Positions 38,199 to 47,760 of a stretch of 64,000 nucleotides of DNA are shown piece by piece. The notes below the pieces were generated by a model. It searched no databases. It was not told the origin of the DNA and worked only from the letters and a program-made list of their open reading frames with translations. Numbering within the stretch: the first letter of the stretch is position 1; every line of letters begins with the position of its first letter. The DNA is from Paracoccus aestuariivivens (GTDB lineage Bacteria > Pseudomonadota > Alphaproteobacteria > Rhodobacterales > Rhodobacteraceae). The position numbers were made by a program, and so were the translations under genes. The stretch is taken from the NCBI RefSeq assembly GCF_009711225.1, contig NZ_WMIE01000016.1, positions 1-64,000 of the forward strand, written 5' to 3'.

Positions 38199-38528
38199 TT
38201 ATCGCGGCTGTGCCAGATAGGGGATCGCACCGGCAATATCTGTGTCGTCGATCAGCCGGAAATGACAGACCGAGCCCAACCGCCTTGCCGCCCCAAGCGG
38301 CCCGTATTCGGGATCGGCGGCAAAAGCCATCACATCCTCGCGCGAGGGGAACGCGATCAGCGCGATGACGGTCTGGTCGCTGGCAGGGCCTTCGAGCGTC
38401 TCGATATTGGCGGTGCGGGATAAGTAACGCCCGCTATGCCGCTCGGCGATCTCATGAACGCGGGCTGCGTATTCGGGCACCCATCCGTCGTCGGTGACCT
38501 TGATTTCGGCAATCAGAAAGACGGTCAT
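38199..38528 (-). CDS. DUF1330 family protein (copy 2)
   Basis: 109 aa, the same length as its neighbour. MTVFLIAEIKVTDDGWVPEYAARVHEIAERHSGRYLSR and the shared end FRLIDDTDIAGAIPYLAQPR show common origin. The start is chosen by alignment with copy 1; an upstream in-frame extension is not shared. A 114-base gap separates the copies. Confidence 0.85.
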   Translation of the reverse strand: MTVFLIAEIKVTDDGWVPEYAARVHEIAERHSGRYLSRTANIETLEGPASDQTVIALIAFPSREDVMAFAADPEYGPLGAARRLGSVCHFRLIDDTDIAGAIPYLAQPR

Positions 38529-38650
38529 TTTCCGGATAACCCCTCTGAAATCGCTGCCGGTCCCGTACCGGCAACGGTCAGCAACTCCAGAATACGGGTG
38601 CGGATTCAGGTTCGACAATCTGGATATTCGGCCAGAATTGGCCGGTTGGC

Positions 38651-39604
38651 TCAGGTCGGCTCGCGCAGGACGCGGGGAACCTTGAACTCGACATTCTCGC
38701 GGGCGGTCTCGACCAGTTCGACCGTGACATCGAAACGGGCGCGGAAGGCATCAACGACCTCATCGACCAGAACTTCCGGCGCGCTGGCACCGGCGGTGAC
38801 GCCGACCGAGCGGATGCCCTCGATGGCGCGCCAGTCGATCTGGTCCGCACGCATCACCAGCTGAGAATAGTTGCAGCCCGCAGCCGAGCCGACCTCGACC
38901 AGACGGCGCGAGTTCGAGCTGTTCGGCGCACCGATCACGAAAAGCGCGTCGATCCGGTCGGCAATCGCCTTGACCGAGGCCTGACGGTTGGTCGTGGCGT
39001 AGCAGATATCTTCCTTGGCGGGACCGACAATGTCGGGGAAGCGGCTTTGCAGTGCGGCGACAATGGCGGTGGTATCGTCAACCGACAACGTCGTCTGGGT
39101 GATATAGGCCAGTCGCGAGGCGTCACGCGGCGCGATGTTTGCGACATCCTCGACCGTTTCGACCAGCAGGACCTCGCCTTCGGGCAATTGGCCCATCGTG
39201 CCCAGCACCTCGGGGTGTCCGGCATGGCCGATCATGATCATCTGGAGACCGGCGGCGTGGTGGCGTTCGGCCTCGACATGGACCTTGCTGACCAGCGGGC
39301 AGGTCGCATCGACATAGACCATCTCGCGGCGGCGGGCCTCGGCGGGGACGGCCTTGGGCACGCCATGCGCCGAGAAAATCACCGGACGATCCGTGGGGCA
39401 TTCGTGCAGTTCTTCGACAAAGACCGCGCCCTTGTCGCGCAAGCTGTCCACAACGAATTTGTTATGGACAATCTCGTGGCGGACATAGACCGGGGCGCCC
39501 CATTTCTGCAGCGCCATCTCGACGATTTTAATGGCGCGGTCGACGCCCGCGCAGAAACCGCGAGGCGCGGCCAGATAAAGGGTCAGGGGCGGTTTCGTAT
39601 CCAT
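38651..39604 (-). CDS. ispH: 4-hydroxy-3-methylbut-2-enyl diphosphate reductase
   Basis: 317 aa. Last step of the MEP isoprenoid pathway, giving IPP and DMAPP. The three iron-sulphur cysteines are Cys18 ([12 protein letters not shown]), Cys102 ([11 protein letters not shown]) and Cys201 ([11 protein letters not shown]). ATG 39602-39604 and an ATG nine bases upstream are both possible. It sits between apt and the DUF1330 pair on the leftward strand. Confidence 0.96.
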   Translation of the reverse strand: MDTKPPLTLYLAAPRGFCAGVDRAIKIVEMALQKWGAPVYVRHEIVHNKFVVDSLRDKGAVFVEELHECPTDRPVIFSAHGVPKAVPAEARRREMVYVDATCPLVSKVHVEAERHHAAGLQMIMIGHAGHPEVLGTMGQLPEGEVLLVETVEDVANIAPRDASRLAYITQTTLSVDDTTAIVAALQSRFPDIVGPAKEDICYATTNRQASVKAIADRIDALFVIGAPNSSNSRRLVEVGSAAGCNYSQLVMRADQIDWRAIEGIRSVGVTAGASAPEVLVDEVVDAFRARFDVTVELVETARENVEFKVPRVLREPT

Positions 39605-39642
39605 GCCTCTCACCTAGCGTTCCGGCTGCGCTCTCGCAAGGC

Positions 39643-40203
39643 TCAGGCGCCGTCGAAGGCGGTCAGGGCGTAAACCTCGTGGCCCATGCCTTCCAGCACC
39701 TTGCGGCCGCCAAGTTCGGGCAGATCGATGACGAAAGCGCAACCGATGACCTCGGCGCCCAGCCTTTCGCAAAGCGAGATCGCCGCCGCAGCCGTGCCGC
39801 CAGTGGCCAGCAGGTCATCGACGATCAGCACGCGGTCTCCCGGTTTCAGCGCGTCGTCGTGGATCTCGACCACGGCTTCGCCATATTCCAGCGTGTAGGC
39901 CTGGCTCAGAACTGCGCCGGGCAGCTTGCCTTTCTTGCGGATCGGCACGAAGCCCACCGATAACTGGTGCGCGACGGCACCGCCAAGGATGAAGCCGCGG
40001 GCCTCGAGGCCGACGACCTTGTCGATCGGCTCACCGGCATAGGGCGACAGCAGTTGGTCGACGGCCATACGGAAGCCGCGCGCATCCGCGAAAAGCGTTG
40101 TCACGTCGCGGAACAGGATTCCCTCATGCGGGAAGTCCACGATCGTGCGGATATAGTCACGGACCTCGCGGGTGTCACGGCTGCGCTTGGCCGGTTTAGC
40201 CAT
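39643..40203 (-). CDS. apt: Adenine phosphoribosyltransferase
   Basis: 186 aa. Salvages adenine to AMP with PRPP. The PRPP loop is [34 protein letters not shown] and [20 protein letters not shown] are further family signatures. Its start overlaps the flavin-reductase stop by one base, so the two are coupled. Confidence 0.95.
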   Translation of the reverse strand: MAKPAKRSRDTREVRDYIRTIVDFPHEGILFRDVTTLFADARGFRMAVDQLLSPYAGEPIDKVVGLEARGFILGGAVAHQLSVGFVPIRKKGKLPGAVLSQAYTLEYGEAVVEIHDDALKPGDRVLIVDDLLATGGTAAAAISLCERLGAEVIGCAFVIDLPELGGRKVLEGMGHEVYALTAFDGA

Positions 40204-40799
40204 CAGGGTCGCTCCATTTCGAAAGTTTCAGTGGTGGCCGTGTAATCCTTGTAGCCCATACGCGCCAGCCAGCCTTTTTCGTGCAGGTCGAAACGCCCGT
40301 CGATCACGCAGTCAGGGCGAAGGTGGATGCCGGTCACGACGCCCAGCACCATGTAATTCGCCTCTCCGGCCAGACGCAGGATGCGGGTGGCACGACATTC
40401 CAGCGAGGCAGCCGCATGGGCCACGCGCGGGCAGTCGATGGTTTCGCATTCGGCGGCCTCGATTCCGGCGGCTTCGAATTCGCTTACGCCTGCGGCATGG
40501 GCGGCCGAACTGGCATTGACCTGATCCCGCATCGCGCCATCCGCGATATTGACGCAGAAGACGCGGCTTTCGGCGATCTGCTCGACGCTGTCCTTGCTGA
40601 CGCGCCGGTCGGGCTTGCTTGAGGTCGAGGCAAACATCACCTGCGGCGGTACATATGCGGTCAGGTTGAAGAACGAATAGGGCGCCAAATTGTTGCCCTG
40701 ACGTCCCCGCGTCGAGATCCAGCCGATGGGGCGCGGGGCCACGATGGCATTCAGCGGGTTATGGGGAAGGCCATGGCCGGATTCGGGTCGGTAGAACAT
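40203..40799 (-). CDS. Flavin reductase family protein
   Basis: 198 aa, FMN-binding split barrel. It opens [49 protein letters not shown], the flavoredoxin/flavin-reductase signature; [18 protein letters not shown] is also typical. It may supply reduced flavin or be a stand-alone reductase. ATG 40797-40799 gives the usual N-terminus. First gene of the leftward apt-ispH cluster. Confidence 0.87.
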   Translation of the reverse strand: MFYRPESGHGLPHNPLNAIVAPRPIGWISTRGRQGNNLAPYSFFNLTAYVPPQVMFASTSSKPDRRVSKDSVEQIAESRVFCVNIADGAMRDQVNASSAAHAAGVSEFEAAGIEAAECETIDCPRVAHAAASLECRATRILRLAGEANYMVLGVVTGIHLRPDCVIDGRFDLHEKGWLARMGYKDYTATTETFEMERP

Positions 40800-41028
40800 C
40801 TGCTGCCTCGTCTGCGGGGGGCGGGGCGCGTCGGTATCGCGCCGCATGATCGGGAACGCTCTGCCCGCCCAAGGGTTTCCCGTCAAGCATGGGCGGCTTT
40901 TCACGACGCGGCATGGCACGAAGATTTTTGTGAAATGTCGCGGCTCTGTTGTTTTCGTAACCGTACAAGCGTGCTAGGGGGCCGCCACCCGTCGCACCCC
41001 GTCGGTCAACCCTGTATCGGGAGTCTCA

Positions 41029-41622
41029 ATGTACGAACTCTGCCCGGAATCCCCCAATGACACGCCCGAAGTCGAGGCGCTTCTGGACCTGTGCTTCGCA
41101 CCGGGCCGAACGGCATTGTCCTCGTACCGGCTGCGAGACGGAGTTCCGGCGGTCGGCGCGCTGTGCCTTGTTCTCAGGGACGGTTCCGGCGTGCTTCTGG
41201 GTGCGATCCGCTACTGGCCGGTGCGGGTCGGCGGCAAGCCCGTGCTTCTGTTGGGGCCGGTTGCCGTACACCCGACAACGCAGGGCGAGGGGCTGGGCGG
41301 GCTTTTGATGCGCGAAAGCCTTGGTCGTGCCAAGGAACTGGGCTGGGAACGCGCGATGCTGGTCGGCGATCTGCCCTATTACCGGCGCTTCGGGTTCGCA
41401 AAACTTGACGATGTCGAAATGCCCCCTCCGACGAACCCCGACCGCGTGCTGGGTTACGAGTTGGTCGAAGGGGCTTGGGACGGGATCACCGGTCCCGTCA
41501 TGCGCGAGTCGGGAGCCGATGTCGCCGCCGGACTGGCCGAGATCCGGCGCGATCCGCCGCAAAGTCAGCTTTGTACCGAGATGGAGCCCGTCGGAGCGCA
41601 GGACGCGACGTCTCAGTCGTAA
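41029..41622 (+). CDS. GNAT family N-acetyltransferase
   Basis: 197 aa. The acetyl-CoA-binding motif A is VLLLGPVAVHPTTQGEGLGGLLMRESLGRAKELG (Q-x-x-G-x-G/A). YYRRFGFAKLDDVEMPPP is the YhbS-type end. Acceptor unknown. Ribosome site GGGAG. Transcribed alone and converging on the Ivy gene with a 10-base overlap. Confidence 0.85.
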   Translation: MYELCPESPNDTPEVEALLDLCFAPGRTALSSYRLRDGVPAVGALCLVLRDGSGVLLGAIRYWPVRVGGKPVLLLGPVAVHPTTQGEGLGGLLMRESLGRAKELGWERAMLVGDLPYYRRFGFAKLDDVEMPPPTNPDRVLGYELVEGAWDGITGPVMRESGADVAAGLAEIRRDPPQSQLCTEMEPVGAQDATSQS

Positions 41623-42068
41623 TCGAACGCATCTGGGTGATTTGCCAGACTTCCGGTCAAGGCGGCGAACAGGATGGTGCGCCCGTCGATCGACTCGGCT
41701 CCACCGCCGATATTGAGCCAAGTCAGCATCTGCGGGGCGTTCTCGGCTGCCTCGGACAGGACGCCGTGCATGGTGCCGGTCGTGGTCGAATAGATCACCG
41801 CGATCTGGTTCGACGCGCAGTCATGCGGTTTGCAGCCCGACATGACCAGCCACGACTGTCCATTGAACGAGGCAACTTGCGACGGTGTGGTCACGATACC
41901 GTCTGCCAGCCACTCGGGCTTCTCGCTGTTTGCGAACATTGCCTCGAATGCGGTTTTCAGTGCCGCGACCTGGCCCATATCCGCAAGCGTTGGCGGTTGC
42001 TCCGCATAAGCGGGCAGTATAGCGGCGAATGCCAGTGCGGCGGCTATCGCGGTTCGGGGCAGGGTCAT
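41613..42068 (-). CDS. ivy: Ivy-type C-type lysozyme inhibitor
   Basis: 151 aa. A signal peptide (MTLPRTAIAAALAFAAILPAYA, cleavage near 22) sends it to the periplasm. The diagnostic CKPHDC motif is at 79-84; in Ivy this disulphide loop plugs the lysozyme active site. NQIAVIYSTTTGTMHGVLSE and MLTWLNIGG follow as expected. It could protect peptidoglycan from host or predator lysozyme. The start is the ATG that begins the signal peptide. Confidence 0.88.
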   Translation of the reverse strand: MTLPRTAIAAALAFAAILPAYAEQPPTLADMGQVAALKTAFEAMFANSEKPEWLADGIVTTPSQVASFNGQSWLVMSGCKPHDCASNQIAVIYSTTTGTMHGVLSEAAENAPQMLTWLNIGGGAESIDGRTILFAALTGSLANHPDAFDYD

Positions 42069-42205
42069 GGGGGCTCCTTGGTCGTTGATCGGTCCGGCTC
42101 GCTTTTTGGCGCCAGTCGGGTGAAAAGGAACCACGCAACGCCTATCTTTGTTGCATCAGTGTCCGTTGATCGCGACACGACATGGAAAGGCCAGGAATTC
42201 TCAGG

Positions 42206-43030
42206 ATGACCGATAGTAGTCCCGTTCCGATCACTCAGGCAATCTTGCCGCCCATCACCGATCCCACGGTTCACGCCGAGATTGACCGGCTTGCTAGGCG
42301 CTACCTGAATGCAGGCGGCATCGGTATGGAAATGCTGAACGCGATCGGAGGCAAGGCCGAGGGCATGATCGAGCGTCTGCCGACGCCGATCCGTTCGCGT
42401 ATGGACCGCATCACCTATGGCGCGTTGAACCGTGCCTTCGATGCCGCCTCGCATTCACGAGGGCTTCTGACCGAGCGCGGCGACTGGTTCAACCGGATGC
42501 TATCGACCACCTCGGGCGCGGTTGGCGGTTTCGCCGGTATCGCAGGTGCGACGCTGGAGTTGCCGGTAACTGTGACCCTGCTGTTGCGTGCGATCATGGA
42601 TATCGCCGCCGAGCATGGCTTCGATCCCGACAGCGAGCTGGCGCGGCGCGAGGCACTGAACGTGTTCGCCGCTGCGGGGCCGTTGGCCTCTGACGAGGGG
42701 GCCGATCTGGGCCTGCTGGCGGCGCGGCTGACGATCTCGGGTCAGACGGTGCAGACGCTGATCGCGCGGGTCGCGCCCAAGCTGTCCACCTCGCTGGCGC
42801 AGAAATTCGCCGCCCAGACCTTGCCGATCCTTGGTGCGGTCGCGGGGGCTGCGATCAATTACAGCTTCACGCGCTACTATCAGGAAATCGCGCGGGTGAA
42901 TTTCGGTCTGCTGCGGATGTCGCAAGAAACCGGACTTCCGCGCGAAGCCGTGGTCGAGGCCCTGCTGATGCGGATGGAGCAAATCCGTCCCGGCTCGACC
43001 GGCAAGCAGTTGCGCCGCGCGTCGGCCTGA
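42206..43030 (+). CDS. EcsC family protein
   Basis: 274 aa from ATG 42206; ATG 42182 is the alternative. The central IAGATLELPVTVTLLLRAIMDIAAEHGFDPDSELARREALNVFA and LPILGAVAGAAINYSFTRYYQEIAR are the EcsC family signatures (named after a Bacillus ABC-locus protein). Amphipathic and possibly membrane-associated; function unknown. Divergent from Ivy. Confidence 0.82.
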   Translation: MTDSSPVPITQAILPPITDPTVHAEIDRLARRYLNAGGIGMEMLNAIGGKAEGMIERLPTPIRSRMDRITYGALNRAFDAASHSRGLLTERGDWFNRMLSTTSGAVGGFAGIAGATLELPVTVTLLLRAIMDIAAEHGFDPDSELARREALNVFAAAGPLASDEGADLGLLAARLTISGQTVQTLIARVAPKLSTSLAQKFAAQTLPILGAVAGAAINYSFTRYYQEIARVNFGLLRMSQETGLPREAVVEALLMRMEQIRPGSTGKQLRRASA

Positions 43031-43041
43031 ATGTCCGGAAC

Positions 43042-44577
43042 CTAGTCTTCGGTCTCGGCGGCAAGTTCCAGCGCCGCCGGACCGGTTTCCAGATGGTCGA
43101 TCCCAAGCGGGGCGCTGGGCCTTGCAAGGCGTGGACGCACCACCCAATGCAGCCGTTCCTGCGCGCGGGTGATCGCGACATAGGTCAACCGCTTCCACAA
43201 TTGCACACCGGCCTCGGAGCGGCCCGACCATGCGGCGGCATTGATGTCGGGTCCAAAGACCTGCACATCCGGCCATTGCGAGCCCTGCGCTTTGTGGATC
43301 GTCACCGCCGCGCCATGCAGGAAGGTCGCGCCCATCCGCGCCGCATAGGGAATAAAGGGTTCCTCGACATCGGGGATCTCGATCTTGACGATCGAGGCCG
43401 CCGATAGCCGAGGATCTTCCGCCCCCACGACATGCAGCCGCGAGAAGCCCGGTTTCCGGCCGGGGCCAAGATATACGACCTGAGCGCCCTTGATCAGCCC
43501 GCGCGCCTCTAGGTCGATCCGCTTCTTGCGGTGCTTCAGCGGCAGTTCCAGCCCGTCGCAGATCAGGGGCTCACCGGGCAAAAGCGCGTCTCCGGGCGCG
43601 CCATAGGCCGAGCGGAAGGCCTGGATCAGCTTGACGCGGGTCACGTTGCGCCAGACCAGCACCGGACTGCGCGCCATCAGATCGCTTTCGACACGTTCAG
43701 CCCAGATAACCCGTTCGTCGCGGCGCGCGGCGTCCTGTACCATGCGTTCGAAATCGGCAAATTCGAGCTGCGGATCGGCCAAGGCATGTGCCAGATCAAG
43801 GATCGGACTGTCATCGGATTGACGGTGGATGCGCGACAGTTCCAACCGTTGCGATTTCGCCAGCTTGTCAAAGACCATCTCGCCCGACTGCCCGACCGGA
43901 GCAAGCTGAGCGGGGTCGCCGAACAGGACCAGAACGGGGAAAATCTCGCGCAGATCCTCGAACTGCCGTTCATCAAGCATCGAGGCTTCGTCGATCAGGC
44001 CGATATCCAGCCCTTCCTCGCGCCGCTTCCAGCCGGTGATGAAATCCGAACCCCGCAGCCCCGCCGCCGCCAATGCGCCAGGAATCGAGGCGTGCTGTTC
44101 GTAAAACGCCTTGGCACGATCCAGCGCCGCGTCGGTCAAACCGTCGATCACGCCTTCGACCTGCGGACGTTCGCCAGCGCCAACCAGCCAATCGGCGATG
44201 CGTTCATAATCGGGATCGTAAACCGGCGTGTACAGGATGCGGTGGATGGTCGTCGCGGGCACTCCCCGCATCCGCAAGACAAACGCCGCCTTGTTGGTCG
44301 GTGCAAGGATGGCGACGGTGCGGCGCTCCTTGCGCTTGCGGCCCTCGTAATCGCCCGAGATGATCTCGACGCCCGCAGCCTTCAGCGCCTTGGTCAGTTC
44401 CGCCAGAAGCAATGTCTTGCCCGATCCGGCCTTGCCGATCACGGCCATGACGCGGCCTTTGCCCTGCGTGGCCGGAGTGACCTCTTCGGCGACAAGATCG
44501 ATGCCGGATTCCTCCAGCACGGCGGCCAGAGCGTCCCAGGCTTCCGCCTGATCGTGGGAAAGTGTGGGCAAGTTCAT
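43042..44577 (-). CDS. RecD-like ATP-dependent DNA helicase
   Basis: 511 aa SF1 helicase. Walker A GKAGSGKT is at 48-55; later motifs are LAPTNKAAFVLR (Ia), GLIDEASMLDE (II), FGDPAQLAPVGQSG (III), LSRIHRQ (IV), HGAAVTIHKAQGSQWPDVQV (V) and LTYVAITRAQERLHWV (VI). It is shorter than RecD2 and lacks long N-terminal domains, so it is a stand-alone RecD-related enzyme, not part of RecBCD. Its physiological role is unknown. It converges on EcsC. Confidence 0.85.
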   Translation of the reverse strand: MNLPTLSHDQAEAWDALAAVLEESGIDLVAEEVTPATQGKGRVMAVIGKAGSGKTLLLAELTKALKAAGVEIISGDYEGRKRKERRTVAILAPTNKAAFVLRMRGVPATTIHRILYTPVYDPDYERIADWLVGAGERPQVEGVIDGLTDAALDRAKAFYEQHASIPGALAAAGLRGSDFITGWKRREEGLDIGLIDEASMLDERQFEDLREIFPVLVLFGDPAQLAPVGQSGEMVFDKLAKSQRLELSRIHRQSDDSPILDLAHALADPQLEFADFERMVQDAARRDERVIWAERVESDLMARSPVLVWRNVTRVKLIQAFRSAYGAPGDALLPGEPLICDGLELPLKHRKKRIDLEARGLIKGAQVVYLGPGRKPGFSRLHVVGAEDPRLSAASIVKIEIPDVEEPFIPYAARMGATFLHGAAVTIHKAQGSQWPDVQVFGPDINAAAWSGRSEAGVQLWKRLTYVAITRAQERLHWVVRPRLARPSAPLGIDHLETGPAALELAAETED

Positions 44578-44648
44578 TTGCCCTTGTTAGCCGCTCGGAA
44601 CAGGGGCGGAAAGGCCGTTTCGGTTTCATCCGCCGCAGCGGCGGCTGA

Positions 44649-45113
44649 TCAGGCGCGTTCGTCCTTGGGCGAGCCCATCACGACATGGGTGGTGATGGTC
44701 GAGATTTGCGGGAATGCGCCAAGGACTTCGCTGTGGAAGCGGCGATAGGCTTCAAGGTCACGAACCTCGACGCGTAGAAGGTATTCGACCGAACCGGTGA
44801 TGTTGTGACACTCGCGGACCTGACGCGAGGCTAGGCAGGCGCGTTCGAAAGCCTGCTGCGCTTCGTTCGAATGGCGGGACAGCCCGACGGTCACATAGGC
44901 GGTGAAACCGGCATCGCGGGCCGACGGATCGATGACGGCGCGGTAGCCGGTGATCGCGCCGCGACGTTCTAATTCCTGCACCCGCCGCAGGCAGGCCGAG
45001 GGGGAAAGACCGATCTCGGCGGCAAGCTGTTGATTCGGGATACGTCCATTCTTGGAAAGGATCTGCAAGATCCGCGCGGAAATCTGGTCGTTATCCGGCT
45101 CTTGTTGTGTCAT
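44649..45113 (-). CDS. Lrp/AsnC family transcriptional regulator
   Basis: 154 aa. An N-terminal winged helix-turn-helix (RIPNQQLAAEIGLSPSACLRRVQELERRGAITGYRAVIDP) is followed by the RAM ligand-binding domain (HNITGSVEYLLRVEVRDLEAYRRFHSEVLGAFPQI). It is divergent from a LysE-type exporter 83 bases away, the usual layout for an amino-acid-responsive regulator and its target. Ligand unknown. Confidence 0.9.
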   Translation of the reverse strand: MTQQEPDNDQISARILQILSKNGRIPNQQLAAEIGLSPSACLRRVQELERRGAITGYRAVIDPSARDAGFTAYVTVGLSRHSNEAQQAFERACLASRQVRECHNITGSVEYLLRVEVRDLEAYRRFHSEVLGAFPQISTITTHVVMGSPKDERA

Positions 45114-45196
45114 GTGCCCGCTCTTGGAAATAATCGATCAGAAATTGCGTTCAGAACATGGTATCATTGCGCCGAATTTGAGGGGAATGAAAAATC

Positions 45197-45790
45197 ATGT
45201 CGGATCACGTTATTCTGGCGCTCGTTGCCTTCGCTTTTGTCACCTCGGTCACGCCGGGGCCGAACAACCTTATGCTGATGGCGTCGGGTGCCAATTTCGG
45301 CTTGCGGCGGACCATGCCGCATATGCTGGGCGTTGCTCTGGGTTTCGGAGCGATGGTGGCAATTCTGGGCTTGGGCATCGACCGGATCATCACGGCCAAT
45401 CCGGTGATCGCGCAAGTGATGAAATGGGTCAGCCTGACCTATGTCCTATGGCTGGCATGGAAGATCGCCAAATCTGCGCCACCCGGCAGCGATGTGCAAA
45501 TCGCGACAAGCCGACCGATGGGGTTTCTGGCGGCCTGTGCGTTCCAGTGGGTCAATCCCAAGGCATGGATGATGGCGCTGGGCGCGCTATCTGCCTATTC
45601 CGCAGGGGTCGGCGGCGAGTTGATCGTGGCGCTGGTGTTTACGATGGTGAACCTGCCCTCGGTCGCGGTCTGGGCCGCGTTGGGGCAGGGGTTGCGCGGC
45701 TTCCTGCAAGAGCCGCGCCGGTTGCAGATCTTCAATCTGGCGATGGCGGGCTTGCTGGTTCTTTCGATCCTGCCCGTTATCCGGCACTGA
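45197..45790 (+). CDS. LysE family amino-acid exporter
   Basis: 197 aa, about six helices. It opens ILALVAFAFVTSVTPGPNNLMLMASGANFGLRRTMPHMLGVALGF (the TPGPN motif defines the RhtB/LysE group); FQWVNPKAWMMALGA is also conserved. It probably exports an amino acid sensed by the divergent AsnC regulator. The 45114-45196 gap is AT-rich and should hold the operators. Confidence 0.87.
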   Translation: MSDHVILALVAFAFVTSVTPGPNNLMLMASGANFGLRRTMPHMLGVALGFGAMVAILGLGIDRIITANPVIAQVMKWVSLTYVLWLAWKIAKSAPPGSDVQIATSRPMGFLAACAFQWVNPKAWMMALGALSAYSAGVGGELIVALVFTMVNLPSVAVWAALGQGLRGFLQEPRRLQIFNLAMAGLLVLSILPVIRH

Positions 45791-46655
45791 CCGCGATCAA
45801 CGCCGCAACACCGATGACGATCAGGGCCATGCCAAGATACTGGCGCGGGCTTGCTTTCTCGCGGAAGATACGGCCAGACACGAGTTGTGCCATCAACACC
45901 TCGACCAGCGCCAAGGTGCGGACATTGGCCGCCGAAGTCAGCGCGAAGCCCAGAAACCAGAATAGCGACGCGAATGCCCCGAGAAAGCCTGCGCGTAGCG
46001 AATCGCGCCAGTTGAACGCGATGCCGCGCAGGGCCTCGCGATCGGCCAAGACAAGCCAGATCGCCATGATCGCGGTTTGCATTGCAAGGCTTAGGACAAG
46101 GATCGTGGCGGCGCGGGTCGGCTGATCTCCGAAGGGCAGGGCAAGGATGCCGCCCCGGAAACCGATGGCAGACAGACCGAACAGGGCACCAGCGAAGATG
46201 CCCAACACCGCCGCCCGCCAGCCGCCGCCGCGCCAGTTGGCGCCCGACATCAACACGACGCCGGCTGTCGCGGTGGCTATGGCCGCCATCCTTACCGGAC
46301 CCAGCGGCTCGGCCAGAACCATTGCGCCGGTCAGGGCCAGCGTCACGGGCTCGGTCTTGAGCAGCGCGGTGGTCACCCCGAAGCCACGCGATTTCATCGT
46401 GACCAGCATCAGCGCGGTCGCTGCGATCTGCGCGAGGCTGCCAAGTGTGACCCAGCCCAGAACAGTGGTGTCGGGGACGGGAATCCGATGCCAAAGCGAC
46501 CAAAGCGCAAGGAACGCGATGGCGAAGGGTAGGCCAAAGATGAAGCGGACTGCGGTCGCGCCCATCGTGCCTATTTCCAGGGTCAGGCCGCGTTGGGCGG
46601 CGTTGCGGGCGGTCTGGGCCGCCGCAGCGATCAGGGTAACCGGAATCCAGAACAT
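45777..46655 (-). CDS. EamA-type DMT family transporter
   Basis: 292 aa with about ten helices in two EamA repeats (for example FIFGLPFAIAFLALWSLW; LALTGAMVLAEPLGPVRMAAIATATAGVVLMSG; VEVLMAQLVSGRIFREKASPRQYLGMALIVIGVAAL). Substrate not predictable. Convergent with lysE (14-base overlap) and one base after the hemE stop is not possible since hemE lies downstream in reading order: hemE precedes it on the map but follows it in transcription, with a one-base gap. Confidence 0.83.
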   Translation of the reverse strand: MFWIPVTLIAAAAQTARNAAQRGLTLEIGTMGATAVRFIFGLPFAIAFLALWSLWHRIPVPDTTVLGWVTLGSLAQIAATALMLVTMKSRGFGVTTALLKTEPVTLALTGAMVLAEPLGPVRMAAIATATAGVVLMSGANWRGGGWRAAVLGIFAGALFGLSAIGFRGGILALPFGDQPTRAATILVLSLAMQTAIMAIWLVLADREALRGIAFNWRDSLRAGFLGAFASLFWFLGFALTSAANVRTLALVEVLMAQLVSGRIFREKASPRQYLGMALIVIGVAALIAVSAG

Positions 46656-46656
46656 C

Positions 46657-47685
46657 TCAGCTGCGGATCGCGGCCAGCATGCGGGTCACATTGTCAGGAT
46701 CGGCGTCGGGCGTGATGCCGTGACCCAGATTGAAGATATGCGGCCCCTGTGAGAATGCGCCGACGATCCGGCGGGTTTCCGATTCAAGAGCGTCGCCCCC
46801 CAATACCAGCAGTCTCGGGTCCAGATTGCCTTGAACGCAGCCGTCTTTCTGCACCTCGGCAGCGGCCCATTCGGCGCTGACCGAGTTATCCAAGGCCACA
46901 CAATCGGCCCCTGTCGCTCGGGCGAAACCGACATAGCGCAAACCTGCCTCGCGCGGGAAGGCGATGACGGGGATGCCGGGATGGCGCGCGTTGAGGGCGG
47001 CGATGATCTGGCGCGCAGGCTCTAGCGAGAAATCGTCGAAATCCTGACCTTGCAGCGATCCGGCCCAACTGTCGAACAGCTTGACGACCTCGGCTCCGGC
47101 CTCGATCTGGGCCGAGAGGTATTCGATGGTGGCAAGCGTCACGCGATGGATCAGGGCGGCGAATGCCGCTCGGTCGGCGGCCTTGAAGGCATGCGCCGGA
47201 CCTTGATCGGGCGTGCCGCGTCCGGCGATCATATAGGTCGCGACGGTCCATGGCGCTCCGGCAAAGCCGATCAGCGTGGTCTCGCGCGGCAATTCGCGCG
47301 AGAGAATCCGCAGGGTCTGGTAGATCGGGGACAGCGTGTCGTGGATCGCATCGACCGAGTTCAACTGGCCCACTTCGGCTGCGGTGGTCACGGTCGAAAG
47401 TCGAGGCCCTTCGCCCGTGGCAAACCACAGGTCCAGTCCCAGCGCCTGCGGGATCAGCAGGATGTCGGCGAACAGGATCGCCGCGTCGAAACCGTAGCGG
47501 CGGATCGGTTGCAGTGTGACCTCGGCGGCCAGATCCGGATTGTAGCACAGCGACAAAAAGTCACCCGCCTGTTCGCGCGTCGCGCGGTATTCGGGCAAAT
47601 AGCGCCCCGCCTGACGCATCATCCAGACCGGAGGGGTGGGCAGGCGTTCGCCCGCAAGGGCGCGCAGAATGGTTTTCTGGGTCAT
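46657..47685 (-). CDS. hemE: Uroporphyrinogen decarboxylase
   Basis: 342 aa. Converts uroporphyrinogen III to coproporphyrinogen III in haem synthesis. It has [21 protein letters not shown] (signature 1), [40 protein letters not shown], and [16 protein letters not shown] near the end. ATG 47683-47685 follows GAGGTGAAC; a GTG six bases upstream overlaps that ribosome site. Its 3' end is one base from the start of the EamA gene read in the same direction, hence probably transcribed upstream of nothing else but EamA's leftward unit lies beyond it. Divergent from hemC. Confidence 0.95.
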   Translation of the reverse strand: MTQKTILRALAGERLPTPPVWMMRQAGRYLPEYRATREQAGDFLSLCYNPDLAAEVTLQPIRRYGFDAAILFADILLIPQALGLDLWFATGEGPRLSTVTTAAEVGQLNSVDAIHDTLSPIYQTLRILSRELPRETTLIGFAGAPWTVATYMIAGRGTPDQGPAHAFKAADRAAFAALIHRVTLATIEYLSAQIEAGAEVVKLFDSWAGSLQGQDFDDFSLEPARQIIAALNARHPGIPVIAFPREAGLRYVGFARATGADCVALDNSVSAEWAAAEVQKDGCVQGNLDPRLLVLGGDALESETRRIVGAFSQGPHIFNLGHGITPDADPDNVTRMLAAIRS

Positions 47686-47760
47686 GTTCACCTCGTTCCC
47701 GCCTTCATGGCGTGCGTGTCCCCGTTGTCAAGTGCGCGGTCGGGCGCTAAGCCCAAGCGT

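Noticed and set aside
37818..38423. A 201-codon + strand frame across the two DUF1330 genes
   Set aside because: Opposite-strand shadow that runs through both conserved genes.
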